A stretch of DNA of 64,000 bases, from contig JBAVQS010000250.1 of NCBI GenBank assembly GCA_049694275.1, positions 3,578-67,577 on the forward strand, written 5' to 3'. Source of the stretch: JBAVQS01 sp049694275. GTDB lineage: Bacteria; Chloroflexota; Anaerolineae; UBA4142; SHND01. The position numbers and the translations under genes are program-made. Numbering within the stretch: the first letter of the stretch is position 1; the number at the start of each line of letters is the position of its first letter. The notes beneath the pieces were generated by a model, which made no database searches, was not told the DNA's origin, and saw only the letters and a program-made list of their open reading frames with translations. Below, piece by piece: positions 41,782 through 50,326 of this stretch.

Positions 41782-41919
41782 ATGGCTCAAGCGAATTTCG
41801 ATTACGACGAAACAAGCGATACGCTTTATGTGTCGTTTGCGCCTGGCGAAAATGCGACTGGCATTCGCTGAGGTTATCCCGATTGCCTCCGTTGAAACCG
41901 CAATGCCCAAAGCCGCCTA
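41782..41919 (+). pseudogene. truncated DUF2283-like remnant
   Basis: ATG 41782 gives MAQANFDYDETSDTLYVSF and stops after 29 codons. The start matches the beginning of DUF2283 proteins (YD..SD.LY..F). After the stop another frame reads EVIPIASVETAMPKAA and ends at TAG 41919, which may be the displaced tail. This looks like a gene broken by deletion or frameshift, inside the toxin-antitoxin-like patch. Confidence 0.55.
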
Positions 41920-41948
41920 GCATTTTCCGTTTGAACCAGAGGCATGGA

Positions 41949-42275
41949 ATGAACATTGTGACAAGTAGCGACCCCCGAATTAGTAGGCTTCAAGTCACAA
42001 AGGAAAAAATCATCGCACAACTTACCGACGGGCGCACCATTAGCGTACCGCTCGCCTGGTCCTGGCGTTTATCAGAGGCAGCGCCCAAACAGCGCAACAA
42101 ATTCGAGATAATGGGAAATGGTCAGGGAGTCCATTGGCCTGACCTGGACGAGGATATCAGCGCGTGGGGAATGCTCTATGGAATACCAGCCCATCGTCCT
42201 AATCGCGCAGCCCAGCCTCGGCGCCACAAGGCAGCAAACACGACACGGCGTACCAAAATGACAACACAAGACTGA
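41949..42275 (+). CDS. DUF2442 domain protein
   Basis: 108 aa from ATG 41949. The DUF2442 core fills residues 8-85 (ISRLQVTKEKIIAQLTDGRTISVPLAWSWRL ... GQGVHWPDLDEDISAWGMLYG), with the typical HWPDLDEDIS motif. A basic C-terminal tail follows (RPNRAAQPRRHKAANTTRRTK). DUF2442 proteins commonly sit beside DUF4160 genes in toxin-antitoxin-like pairs; no DUF4160 gene is adjacent here, so this may be an orphan. Function is unproven. Confidence 0.82.
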   Translation: MNIVTSSDPRISRLQVTKEKIIAQLTDGRTISVPLAWSWRLSEAAPKQRNKFEIMGNGQGVHWPDLDEDISAWGMLYGIPAHRPNRAAQPRRHKAANTTRRTKMTTQD

Positions 42276-42365
42276 TCATCAATTGCAAAGACAAAATCCA
42301 TGAACTTTTACGCCCTTGGCGCTCTTGGCAGTTCAATCTTTTGCATCGGCTAGAGAAACCTTCTC

Positions 42366-43520
42366 GTGTTCTATTCTAAATTCCGACCAGTTTTTCTTTT
42401 ATCCCTAGTCCTTCTCCTCATCGCCGGCGCGGGCCTCGCCCTCTATGCCTGGCTACAACCCGCCCCGCCCCCATCCACAGTCACCCTCACCCGCGGCAAT
42501 ATTCGCGCCACGGTGAACGCTAATGCCCGCGTCCAGGCGGCTCGCACCGCGCGCCTCGCCTTTCCCGTTTCGGGCTTGATTGCCCGTGTCCTCGTTCAGG
42601 AAGGCGACACGGTCAAGGCCGGCGACGCGCTTGCCGAGCTCAAGCCCGACGAGTTTGACCGCCGGGTCCGCCAGTACGAGCTGGCGCTCCAGTCGCGGCA
42701 GCTCGACCTGGCGCGCGCACAGGCCGCGCCCCGGAAAGAGGACCTCGACATTGCGCGGGCGAGTCTCAAAAAGGCCGCGCTCGCGTTGAGTCTGGCAGAG
42801 GACACCGCCAAAAAGAATCCCTCTACATCGAATAATGCTGCACGTGACGCCGCGCAAGCAGACTATGATATTGCTCAAGCGAATCTCGACCGGCTGACGC
42901 GCGGGCCAACGGCCCAAGAGGTGCAAGCCTACCAGCTCGCCGTTGCCAACGCACAGATCGATCTCGACAATGCACGGGCTGCCCGCGACCAGACCGTGCT
43001 CCTTGCCCCTTACGATGGCGTCGTGACAGATGTGAACGCCCAACCGGGCGAGTTGATCGGCGGATATACCCCCTTGATCGGCATGGCGGATACGAGCAGG
43101 TTGGAGCTGCTTGCCGACATCGACGAAATTGACATTGGCAGCGTGGCTGCGGGACAAAATGTCGAGATCCATCTGGACGCCTTTCCCGGTCAAACGACAA
43201 TAGGCAAGGTGGCCCAGGTCTTTCCCGCCGCCTCAAGTGAACGCGGCGCGATGGTCTACCGCGCGCGCATCTCGCTGGACCCTGGCCTGCCAGGGATGCG
43301 GCCGGGCATGGGAGCAACCATCCGCATCGCGACGGTGGAGAAAGAAGGGGTATGGCTCTTGCCCTCGCGCGCCATCAAGAATGCAGGGGCCCAAAAGATA
43401 GTCACCGGCCTCATCGCCGGCGCACGGCGCGACCTTGTCGTCCAGACTGGTCTGTCGGACGGCAGCCAGACCGAAATTCTCAGCGGAATCGACCCAGAGA
43501 TACCGGTCATCGTCGAGTAA
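42366..43520 (+). CDS. HlyD/RND-type periplasmic adaptor protein
   Basis: 384 aa from GTG 42366. It has one N-terminal membrane anchor (VFLLSLVLLLIAGAGLALYAWL), a split biotinyl-lipoyl domain (ARLAFPVSGLIARVLVQEGDTVKAGDALAEL and LAPYDGVVTDVNAQPGELIGG), a coiled-coil hairpin between them, and a beta-barrel (LLADIDEIDIGSVAAGQNVEI). Adaptors of this type serve MacAB-like or RND exporters, but no pump subunit is adjacent. It appears to stand alone, with a LysM-M23 gene next. Confidence 0.88.
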   Translation: MFYSKFRPVFLLSLVLLLIAGAGLALYAWLQPAPPPSTVTLTRGNIRATVNANARVQAARTARLAFPVSGLIARVLVQEGDTVKAGDALAELKPDEFDRRVRQYELALQSRQLDLARAQAAPRKEDLDIARASLKKAALALSLAEDTAKKNPSTSNNAARDAAQADYDIAQANLDRLTRGPTAQEVQAYQLAVANAQIDLDNARAARDQTVLLAPYDGVVTDVNAQPGELIGGYTPLIGMADTSRLELLADIDEIDIGSVAAGQNVEIHLDAFPGQTTIGKVAQVFPAASSERGAMVYRARISLDPGLPGMRPGMGATIRIATVEKEGVWLLPSRAIKNAGAQKIVTGLIAGARRDLVVQTGLSDGSQTEILSGIDPEIPVIVE

Positions 43521-43527
43521 TTTGAAC

Positions 43528-43555
43528 TTGCCTCCCCTCAAGAACATGGTAGAAT
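43528..43555 (+). promoter_or_regulatory. possible promoter of the LysM-M23 gene
   Basis: TTGCCT (43528-43533), 16-nt spacer, TAGAAT (43550-43555). Predicted start near 43562, leaving about 13 nt before the ATG and no Shine-Dalgarno. Confidence 0.45.
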
Positions 43556-43574
43556 AGCGCCACGCGATTGTTCC

Positions 43575-45071
43575 ATGCGCAACCCACTCGCTTTTCTCTT
43601 GCTATTGGCGCTCGTCCTCACCGCTTGCAGCGCCGCCCCATCAACGTCCACCCCAGAGCCTGCGCCTTCGGGATTTGTCGGCCCACTCCGGCCTACAAGT
43701 ATTCCGCCGGCGCAGAATATGGCATTGCCGGCGGCCGAGCCCTCGCCAACGCCCACCTTTGCCCCCGCCTTTGACGAATACAAGGTCCGGCGCGGGGATA
43801 CGCTGGGTGGAATCGCCATCCGCTACAACCTGAACATTGACGACATTATGCAGTTGAACGGGATGACCAACCCAAACTCGCTGCAAATCGGCCAGGTCCT
43901 TCGCATTCCCATCAGCGTAGATAAGGTTGCACCGGCTGACCACCTCATTCCCGACAGCGAACTGGTGTATGGCACTGCATATGCAAATTTTGACGTGAAC
44001 GCCGTCGCACAAAAGTATGGCGGCTACCTCGTCGGCTACCACGAGCGCGTGGAAGGAACGATGATGACCGGACCGCAGATCATCCAGCTCGTCTCGGAGC
44101 GGTTCAGCGTCGGCCCGCGCGTCCTGCTCGCCATCCTCGAAATGCAAGGAGGCTGGGTGACGTCGAACGCGCTCAGTCAGCAGCAAATCGATTACCCGAT
44201 GGGGCACGTCGATGGGGTTCGCACCGGCCTCTACAAACAGGCCTTCTGGATGGCCAACATATTGAACGCCGGTTATTATGGCATTCTGGATGGCAGCCAG
44301 CCCATCATCACCTTTGGCGACCGCCGCAAGGCGCGCTTTGCGCAAGCCATCAACCCCGGCGCCGCCGCAATTCAGAACGCGTTTGCCGCCGACTCCACCT
44401 ACGATAGCTGGTTGTCCAAGCTCGGGCCAAACGGTTTTCTGGGGACCTATCAAAAGCTCTTTGGCGATCCGAACACGTATTCGAAAGACCCGGTAATTCC
44501 TCCCGGCCTCAAGCAACCTACCCTGCGCTTACCGTTCCCTGATGGACACTTTTGGTATCTGACCGGCGGTCCCCATGCCGGATGGGTCGATGGAAGTGCC
44601 TGGGCCGCGCTCGATTTCACTCCCAAAGACCAGGCGGGCTCATGCTGGCCTTCTGCAGACTGGGCCATCGCCGCCGCGCCGGGCAAGATTGTACAAGCCG
44701 AAAAGGGACGGGTGCTAGAGAACCTGAGCGGGACCGATTTTGCCGGCAACGGCTGGACCCTCATGTACATGCATATGGCGAGCCAGGACCGGGTGACAGT
44801 GGGCACAGTCGTGAACACGGGCGACCAGATCGGCCACCCCTCGTGCGAAGGGGGCGCGGCCGAAACGAGCCACCTTCACTTTGCGCGGCTCTATAACGGC
44901 CAGTGGATTCCGGCCGGCGACCCGCAAATCCCCATGGTCGTCTCAGGCTGGGTCACCCAATCTGCCCCGCAGGAATATGATGGACGCCTTGTGCGCGGCA
45001 GCGAGGTTCGCGAGGCAGACAACGCCCAGGTTCCCGACAAGAACGGCATCATCGCGGATGGCGGCAAGTAG
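43575..45071 (+). CDS. LysM - M23-like lipoprotein, probably catalytically degenerate
   Basis: 498 aa. Lipoprotein signal LLLLALVLTAC, a Thr/Pro linker, one LysM peptidoglycan-binding domain (about 70-115: YKVRRGDTLGGIAIRYNLN ... LQIGQVLRIP), a central unknown domain (about 130-320), and a C-terminal LytM/M23 fold. In the fold the HLHFA and MHM motifs are present, but the first zinc ligand of HxxxD is missing: the text is SAWAALDFTP, with Trp at the His position. It may therefore bind cell wall without cleaving it, like EnvC/NlpD-type activators. A strong hairpin follows the stop. Confidence 0.86.
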   Translation: MRNPLAFLLLLALVLTACSAAPSTSTPEPAPSGFVGPLRPTSIPPAQNMALPAAEPSPTPTFAPAFDEYKVRRGDTLGGIAIRYNLNIDDIMQLNGMTNPNSLQIGQVLRIPISVDKVAPADHLIPDSELVYGTAYANFDVNAVAQKYGGYLVGYHERVEGTMMTGPQIIQLVSERFSVGPRVLLAILEMQGGWVTSNALSQQQIDYPMGHVDGVRTGLYKQAFWMANILNAGYYGILDGSQPIITFGDRRKARFAQAINPGAAAIQNAFAADSTYDSWLSKLGPNGFLGTYQKLFGDPNTYSKDPVIPPGLKQPTLRLPFPDGHFWYLTGGPHAGWVDGSAWAALDFTPKDQAGSCWPSADWAIAAAPGKIVQAEKGRVLENLSGTDFAGNGWTLMYMHMASQDRVTVGTVVNTGDQIGHPSCEGGAAETSHLHFARLYNGQWIPAGDPQIPMVVSGWVTQSAPQEYDGRLVRGSEVREADNAQVPDKNGIIADGGK

Positions 45072-45111
45072 AGCGCCCAAGGGTTTCCCGAACGCGCTGC
45101 ATGTTTTGGTT

Positions 45112-45152
45112 GAAAACAAGAATCGGGCCGCTCTGGCCCGATTCTTGTTTTC
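45112..45152. terminator. bidirectional 18-bp terminator
   Basis: Arms GAAAACAAGAATCGGGCC and GGCCCGATTCTTGTTTTC with loop GCTCT. It sits between convergent genes and has A/T tracts at both feet, so it can act in both directions. Confidence 0.9.
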
Positions 45153-46517
45153 TCAATCCTTCTTTTCGACTCGGCCGATACCGTTCTCGACCACCACCCG
45201 GTGCGTCACGAGCGGTTTGGTCGCCGGTCCTCGTTTGACCTGACCGGTCGCTACATCAAACCGACTGCCGTGCATCGCACAGGTGATTACCGGCCCATCC
45301 AGGTCCCCATCATCCAGCGCCGCGCCGCGATGCGTGCATTCGTTCACCGTCGCAAAGAACGTCCCGCCGACGTTATACACCACCACCGCCTCCTGGCCCA
45401 GCTGGACCACCTTGGTCTGGCCTGGCTCGACCTGGCTTGCGCGAAATTCGTTCTCCTTGAGCGGCGCGTCCGTAGGGACGGAGGCCATTGCAGCCGGCGC
45501 AGGCGCCGCGGCGATAGGCGCTGCAGGCGATACAGCAGAAAGGTCCGGCAGCAGAATGTGCAGACGCCCCTCTTCATTCTCCACCGGGAAAGTATCGAGG
45601 CAGGCATTCGGATCAGCCAAGAGTTGCCCGGTCATCACATTGTACTGAAATCCGTGCCAGGGACAGGTCAGCGTATTTCCATCAAGCGTTCCGGTCGCCA
45701 CCGGCCCCCCGCGGTGCAGGCACTTGTTCCGCAGGGCGTAAAACTGCCCATTGTGGTGAAAAATGCCAATCGACATCCCTTCGATGGTTACGACCTTGCG
45801 CTCCCCTTCCGGGATCTCATCCACCTGCGCCACCGGCATACGCTTGCGTGGCACGACCATCCCTTTGTCATGCTCCAGATGGTACGCCTCTTCCGAGAGC
45901 CGGTTGACTTCCGTCTCAAGCGCCTTGTCCTCGGGCAGAATTGGATCAAAATCCTCCGCCTCGCGCTCGTGCCCGTATGCCCGCGCCAGGAGCTCGAGAA
46001 CGATCATCAACAACTTGTTCCACGCCTCAATCGCGCACAGTTCAAAATCCTCGTCCACGTGGCGCAGCTCTGTCGTCAGCGCCATCGTGATGGCATGCGC
46101 CATAAACCCAACCTGGCCGATCACATACCGCTCGGCGATATAGATTCGTGGATCCGCCCCGCGCGAGGTGTGCGCCCGCCCGACATAATCGAGATAGGTC
46201 GCATACTCGTCGTCAAAGATCGCGTCGGCAGTGCGCAGCCAGAAATTTGCCTGGTGTCGCATCCGCATCTCTAAATATTCCTGGTCGATCGAGCCGTCTT
46301 TTTTGATAAAGAACTTGCGCGTCGGCGGATAGCGCAACAGGTGGGCATAGAATTTATCAATGATCTCCGGCAAATGTTTCTCGATGATCGGCTTGGTCCG
46401 ACGGATAAATTGCACATCCTGCTCACTAAAATCGACAAACTGGGCCATGTACTTGAAATACCGCCCTGAATCGGGCGAGCCCTGGATGGAAGCGCCCTCG
46501 TGCAAAGGTTTCAGCAT
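45153..46517 (-). CDS. protoglobin - Rieske - Rieske fusion protein
   Basis: 454 aa from ATG 46517 (AGGAG about 9 nt upstream), no signal or membrane segment. Residues 15-195 form a protoglobin/globin-sensor fold (FVDFSEQDVQFIRRTKPIIEKHLPEIIDKFY outline); the proximal heme ligand is probably H116 in YVGRAHTSRG. After an acidic linker come two Rieske [2Fe-2S] domains: C266-H268/C285-H288 (CLHRGG, CPWHGF) and C394-H396/C413-H416 (CTHRGA, CAMHGS), joined by an Ala/Pro linker. All ligands are present. A heme domain wired to two Rieske clusters suggests gas (O2 or NO) sensing or turnover with built-in electron transfer; this is inference. Confidence 0.88.
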   Translation of the reverse strand: MLKPLHEGASIQGSPDSGRYFKYMAQFVDFSEQDVQFIRRTKPIIEKHLPEIIDKFYAHLLRYPPTRKFFIKKDGSIDQEYLEMRMRHQANFWLRTADAIFDDEYATYLDYVGRAHTSRGADPRIYIAERYVIGQVGFMAHAITMALTTELRHVDEDFELCAIEAWNKLLMIVLELLARAYGHEREAEDFDPILPEDKALETEVNRLSEEAYHLEHDKGMVVPRKRMPVAQVDEIPEGERKVVTIEGMSIGIFHHNGQFYALRNKCLHRGGPVATGTLDGNTLTCPWHGFQYNVMTGQLLADPNACLDTFPVENEEGRLHILLPDLSAVSPAAPIAAAPAPAAMASVPTDAPLKENEFRASQVEPGQTKVVQLGQEAVVVYNVGGTFFATVNECTHRGAALDDGDLDGPVITCAMHGSRFDVATGQVKRGPATKPLVTHRVVVENGIGRVEKKD

Positions 46518-46590
46518 CCTTTTTTCTCCTGTCATCACAAAATCGGGGTTGGGGGTATCGGGCTGCGTGGGAGTATGTGTACCTGGCGCG

Positions 46591-46619
46591 ATTGTATTAG
46601 AAACAGCGAACCGTGTCAA
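46591..46619 (-). promoter_or_regulatory. promoter of the protoglobin-Rieske gene
   Basis: Minus strand TTGACA (46619-46614), 17-nt spacer, TACAAT (46596-46591). Predicted start near 46584, with a leader of about 67 nt. Confidence 0.8.
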
Positions 46620-46646
46620 TGCGGAGTGATTTGCATTCAGGCGGCC

Positions 46647-46676
46647 TTGACACATAACAATCATGTATGAGACAAT
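46647..46676 (+). promoter_or_regulatory. promoter of the M4 peptidase gene
   Basis: TTGACA (46647-46652), 18-nt spacer, GACAAT (46671-46676). Predicted start near 46683; the ATG at 46716 has GGGAGCAC as ribosome binding site. It is divergent from the protoglobin promoter 28 nt away. Confidence 0.65.
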
Positions 46677-46715
46677 AGGAACCGTCCTAGGGAACAAGAG
46701 CAGCGGGAGCACAAG

Positions 46716-49259
46716 ATGAAGCAGCGCATTTTCAAATATGTAATGTGGGCGAGCCTGGCCGCCGTCGTCGCCGTCCTGTTGATCTCTGGTGCGACGGCCC
46801 GGACCCAGCCGACCGACCCCGAAGCAGCTTTCCGGGTTCTGCAATCGCGGGCGCCTGGTAAGCTGTCTGCGCACTGGAACACGTCGACCGGCATTCCGGA
46901 TTTTCTCACCGGCGCCGACGCAGACACGCGTATCCCCTATACTCCGACCGCCATCGAGCACGGAAATCCCGTCGCCATCGCCCGCGGATTCCTCGACGAG
47001 AACCGCGCCCTGTTCAAGCTGACCGGCATCTCGCAGGACCTCACGCTCACCCGCGTCGAGCCCGATACCCAACTCAACTATGCGCATGTCCGGCTCGCAC
47101 AGGTCTACCACGATATTCCGGTGTTCGGCAAAGAGCTGGTCGTTCATATCGATGCGCAGGAACGAATCGTCGCGGTCGATGGGCATTTACAACCTGACCT
47201 TACAATTGCGACCACCCCCAGCATAACTCCGGAACAGGCCGCGGAGGTCGCGATGCAGGACCTGCGCGAGATCCAATTGACAGAGGCCGAGCGCGCGCGG
47301 GTCAAAACGCGCCTGCTCGACAAGACCCGGTTGATGGTTTATGTGGATGATCTGGGCAAGGCCACGCTCACCTGGTATGTCACCATCATGACCGATTTTC
47401 CACTGGGCCAGTGGCGCTATTTTGTGAATGCCCGCCGGCCGGTGGTCGTCCACGCACTGGACAGCGCCGAGCACGTCAAACAACGCAAAACCTATACCGC
47501 CGACAATGGGACCGATATTCCTGGACGGCTGTTGATTGAAGAGGGCGAACAGTCGCGCGATGCCATCGCCCAGGCGGCGCACGACGCCGCGGGCAAGGTG
47601 TATGATTTTTACTTTAAAGCCTTTCAACGCGACGGCATCGACGGTCAGGGCAGCCCGATGGTCTCGACCGTGCATTACGGGAGCGATCCCCAGGACGCCG
47701 AGAATGCGGCCTGGGTTGGCGAAGCGCAGCAGATGATCTATGGCGACGGCGGCAAGATTTTCAAGCCGCTCGCCTATGCGCTGGATGTGGTCGGGCACGA
47801 GTTTACGCACGGCATTACCGACGCGACCTCACAACTCACCTATCAGGGCCAATCGGGCGCGCTGAATGAGTCCTACTCAGATGTCTTTGGCGTCCTCATT
47901 GCGGGAACCGATTGGACGATCGCCCGCACCATCGTCAAATCGCCCCCCTACCCGGTCCCGATGCTTCGCTCCCTCCAGGATCCCTCGCTCGGCGGCCGCT
48001 ATAACCGGCAGGACGCACTCAACAGTGTCGGACAGCCCACGACGGTGAGCGAGTATGCGAACCTACCGAACAGTCGCAAATCGGATAACGGCGGCGTCCA
48101 TGTCAATAGCGGCATTCCCAACCACGCCGCCTATCTGATCGGCCAGGCGATCGGCCGGGACAAGCTGGCGCAGATCTATTACCGCACGCTCACTCAGTAT
48201 CTCACGCCCGATTCGCAATTCGCGGATGCGGCCCGCGCGACCGTCCGCGCGGCGCAAGACCTCTATGGCACAAACGAGGTCAATGCCGTCATTCAGGGGT
48301 GGTCCCAGGTAGGGGTCAATGTGAATGGCAGCACCAACGTGCCCACGCCCCCGCCCACCTCGACCACGCCCCAGCGTGGCCCGACGCAGCCCACACCTGC
48401 GCCGAATACGACCGCGGGCTGCACCAACCTCATCGTCAACGGCGGGTTTGAATCAGACGATGGATGGACTCAAGTCTCGACCGCTCATACCTCCATCATC
48501 GACACCGAGCTGCCACACACCGGCAACCAGAGTGCTTGGCTGGGCGGAACCGACAAGGAACCGGTCCAGTATATTTACGAGGACGTTCTCATCCCTGCCA
48601 ATGCCACCCGCGTCGAGCTGGACTTTTACCGGCTGATTCACGAGCAGACCACCGGCATCCTCGGGGTCTTTGCCGACGACGCCAAATTCGGCGCGTTCAT
48701 TGCCGACCTCAAGGGGAACGTGCTCGGCGCGCTCGAGCAGCAGACGTCGAGCGGCGGCGATGATGCATGGCATCCGGTCCAGACGGATCTGAGCCAGTTC
48801 GCGGGCAAGAGCGTGCGCGTCATGTTCCGCGCAGAAAACCCCAAGGGGAACGAAAGCAGCTTTTTCGTCGACGACGTGCAGCTCCTCGCCTGCACAACCG
48901 GCGCCGGGCCGACCGCGCCCCAGACCAATTCGCAGAATCTGGTCTATGTCCAGGGAACCATCAAGAGCTCGGCGACCGGCCGCGGGATTGAGGGCGCACA
49001 GTTCTTTATTATCAAACCGGGGCTGACCGCCACTGATGCAGCCGCCGACGATTCAGTCACCCGCGACGAGATCATTACAATGGGAACATCAGACGCCAAC
49101 GGGCTTTATCAGACCGATCAGGCGATCCCGCGCGGCCAAAAGTACAGCGTGATCGTCATCGCCAACGGCTATCGCTCGATTGTCGCCGACAACGGGATCA
49201 ATCTGCCGGCTAACGCTCAAAACCCATATCAGGTGGACGCAACCCTGAGTTCACGCTAA
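46716..49259 (+). CDS. thermolysin-like M4 metallopeptidase with C-terminal modules
   Basis: 847 aa secreted zinc protease. A signal peptide (residues 1-29) precedes an FTP-type propeptide (about 40-230). The catalytic domain carries HEFTH (H361, E362, H365) and the third ligand Glu385 in GALNESYSDVFG; the active-site His lies in NNGGVHVNSGIPNHA-like sequence near 465. After a Thr/Pro linker (TPPPTSTTPQRGPTQPTPAP) there is a jelly-roll module (LIVNGGFESDDGW ... SSFFVDDVQLLAC) and a carboxypeptidase-regulatory-like beta domain. It should be exported and degrade peptides outside the cell; the extra modules may tether it. Confidence 0.94.
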   Translation: MKQRIFKYVMWASLAAVVAVLLISGATARTQPTDPEAAFRVLQSRAPGKLSAHWNTSTGIPDFLTGADADTRIPYTPTAIEHGNPVAIARGFLDENRALFKLTGISQDLTLTRVEPDTQLNYAHVRLAQVYHDIPVFGKELVVHIDAQERIVAVDGHLQPDLTIATTPSITPEQAAEVAMQDLREIQLTEAERARVKTRLLDKTRLMVYVDDLGKATLTWYVTIMTDFPLGQWRYFVNARRPVVVHALDSAEHVKQRKTYTADNGTDIPGRLLIEEGEQSRDAIAQAAHDAAGKVYDFYFKAFQRDGIDGQGSPMVSTVHYGSDPQDAENAAWVGEAQQMIYGDGGKIFKPLAYALDVVGHEFTHGITDATSQLTYQGQSGALNESYSDVFGVLIAGTDWTIARTIVKSPPYPVPMLRSLQDPSLGGRYNRQDALNSVGQPTTVSEYANLPNSRKSDNGGVHVNSGIPNHAAYLIGQAIGRDKLAQIYYRTLTQYLTPDSQFADAARATVRAAQDLYGTNEVNAVIQGWSQVGVNVNGSTNVPTPPPTSTTPQRGPTQPTPAPNTTAGCTNLIVNGGFESDDGWTQVSTAHTSIIDTELPHTGNQSAWLGGTDKEPVQYIYEDVLIPANATRVELDFYRLIHEQTTGILGVFADDAKFGAFIADLKGNVLGALEQQTSSGGDDAWHPVQTDLSQFAGKSVRVMFRAENPKGNESSFFVDDVQLLACTTGAGPTAPQTNSQNLVYVQGTIKSSATGRGIEGAQFFIIKPGLTATDAAADDSVTRDEIITMGTSDANGLYQTDQAIPRGQKYSVIVIANGYRSIVADNGINLPANAQNPYQVDATLSSR

Positions 49260-49312
49260 TCAATTCTGTTATTCACCTTACGCATGTTATTTCAAACGGA
49301 GTGAGAAATCCC

Positions 49313-50248
49313 ATGCCTGAAGCCGTTTGTTGTGTGTGCCGCGAGCGACTCACCCCGCCCTTCAAAACTATTGATGGCCGCCTGTATTGTGACCGGCACT
49401 ATGCCACGGTCAACAAGCCCCATGGAGGATTCTGGCGCGCGGGGATCGTTCAGATCATTGGAATGGGCGTCCTCAGCGCCGTCATTGCCGTTCTTGCCGG
49501 GTACCTGCCTCCGCTCGACCAGGCCGGCTCGATGATGGCGGGCATCCTTCTCGCCGTCATCCCGACCGCGCTCTGGGTCGTCTATTTCTATCGGCAGGAC
49601 CAACTCGAGCCCGAGCCCAAAACCCGGATCGCTGAAGTCCTCCTCCTCGCCTTGCTTCTAACCGCCGCCATCGGCCTGCCCCTGATCGGGCTCTTCCGCT
49701 TGGCGGACTGGGCCAACACGAACCAATTCGTCTCTCTTCTCGCCTATATCCTGATCGGAGGGTTTACCTACGAGACGATCAAGTATTTTGCCGTCCGGTT
49801 GGTCGTCTATGCAACTCCGGAGTTTGACGAGCGGATGGATGGCATTGTCTATGGGAGCATTGCCGGACTGGGAGTTGCCTCCCTGCTGGGCTTGCACCAC
49901 GTGATTGACAACCAGGGGGTGGCGCTCGCGCCTGGCATTATCTATGCGGTCACTACCGCGCTCGCACAGGCCTCCTTCGGCGGAGTGATGGGCTATTTCA
50001 TGTCGCAGGCCAAGTTCGAGCACCGACCGGTGTGGTGGATTCCCGTTGGCGTTTCCCTCGCCGCCCTGCTCGACGGCGTCTATAGTTGGCTGGTCGGCGA
50101 AGTGAGCATGGTCGGGCTGACGGTCGATCCATGGCGCTCGCTCCTGCTCGGGCTCGCCGTCGCGCTGGTCACGTTTCTCATCCTCATCGCCCTTATGCAG
50201 CGCGCGATGAATATCGATATGAAACAACCATCCGTTCCCGAATCGTAG
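49313..50248 (+). CDS. PrsW-like membrane protease with N-terminal zinc-ribbon/LIM-like motif
   Basis: 311 aa from ATG 49313; GTG 49301 is possible. The first 35 residues hold CCVCRERL ... LYCDRHY, a Cys/His set like one LIM finger. Eight or so hydrophobic helices follow, with PrsW signatures FYRQDQLEPEPK (acidic motif), GGFTYETIKYFAVR, EFDERMDGIVYGSIAGLG and LGLHH. PrsW-type proteins by family are intramembrane proteases, known from anti-sigma factor cleavage, though many homologues have unknown substrates. The catalytic role of these residues is by homology. No sigma/anti-sigma pair lies nearby. Confidence 0.82.
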   Translation: MPEAVCCVCRERLTPPFKTIDGRLYCDRHYATVNKPHGGFWRAGIVQIIGMGVLSAVIAVLAGYLPPLDQAGSMMAGILLAVIPTALWVVYFYRQDQLEPEPKTRIAEVLLLALLLTAAIGLPLIGLFRLADWANTNQFVSLLAYILIGGFTYETIKYFAVRLVVYATPEFDERMDGIVYGSIAGLGVASLLGLHHVIDNQGVALAPGIIYAVTTALAQASFGGVMGYFMSQAKFEHRPVWWIPVGVSLAALLDGVYSWLVGEVSMVGLTVDPWRSLLLGLAVALVTFLILIALMQRAMNIDMKQPSVPES

Positions 50249-50316
50249 GGGCCAAGCAACCGCAGGCGCGGATATTTTTCGATCCGCAGATACCATTGCA
50301 ATTGCTTTGCCCTTAC
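50245..50316. repeat. dispersed palindromic element (TAGGGGC family), imperfect
   Basis: Left arm GTAGGGGCCAAGCAA (50245-50259) and right arm around TTGCTTTGCCCTTAC (50302-50316) with a CGGATA...ATCCG inner stem. Same plan as 40626-40699. The left arm overlaps the stop codon of the PrsW-like gene. Confidence 0.7.
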
Positions 50317-50326
50317 CTACGTCTAA

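Noticed and set aside
42366..45071. HlyD adaptor and LysM-M23 gene as one exporter operon
   Set aside because: A separate promoter-like element lies between them and no pump subunit is present, so a shared function is not supported.
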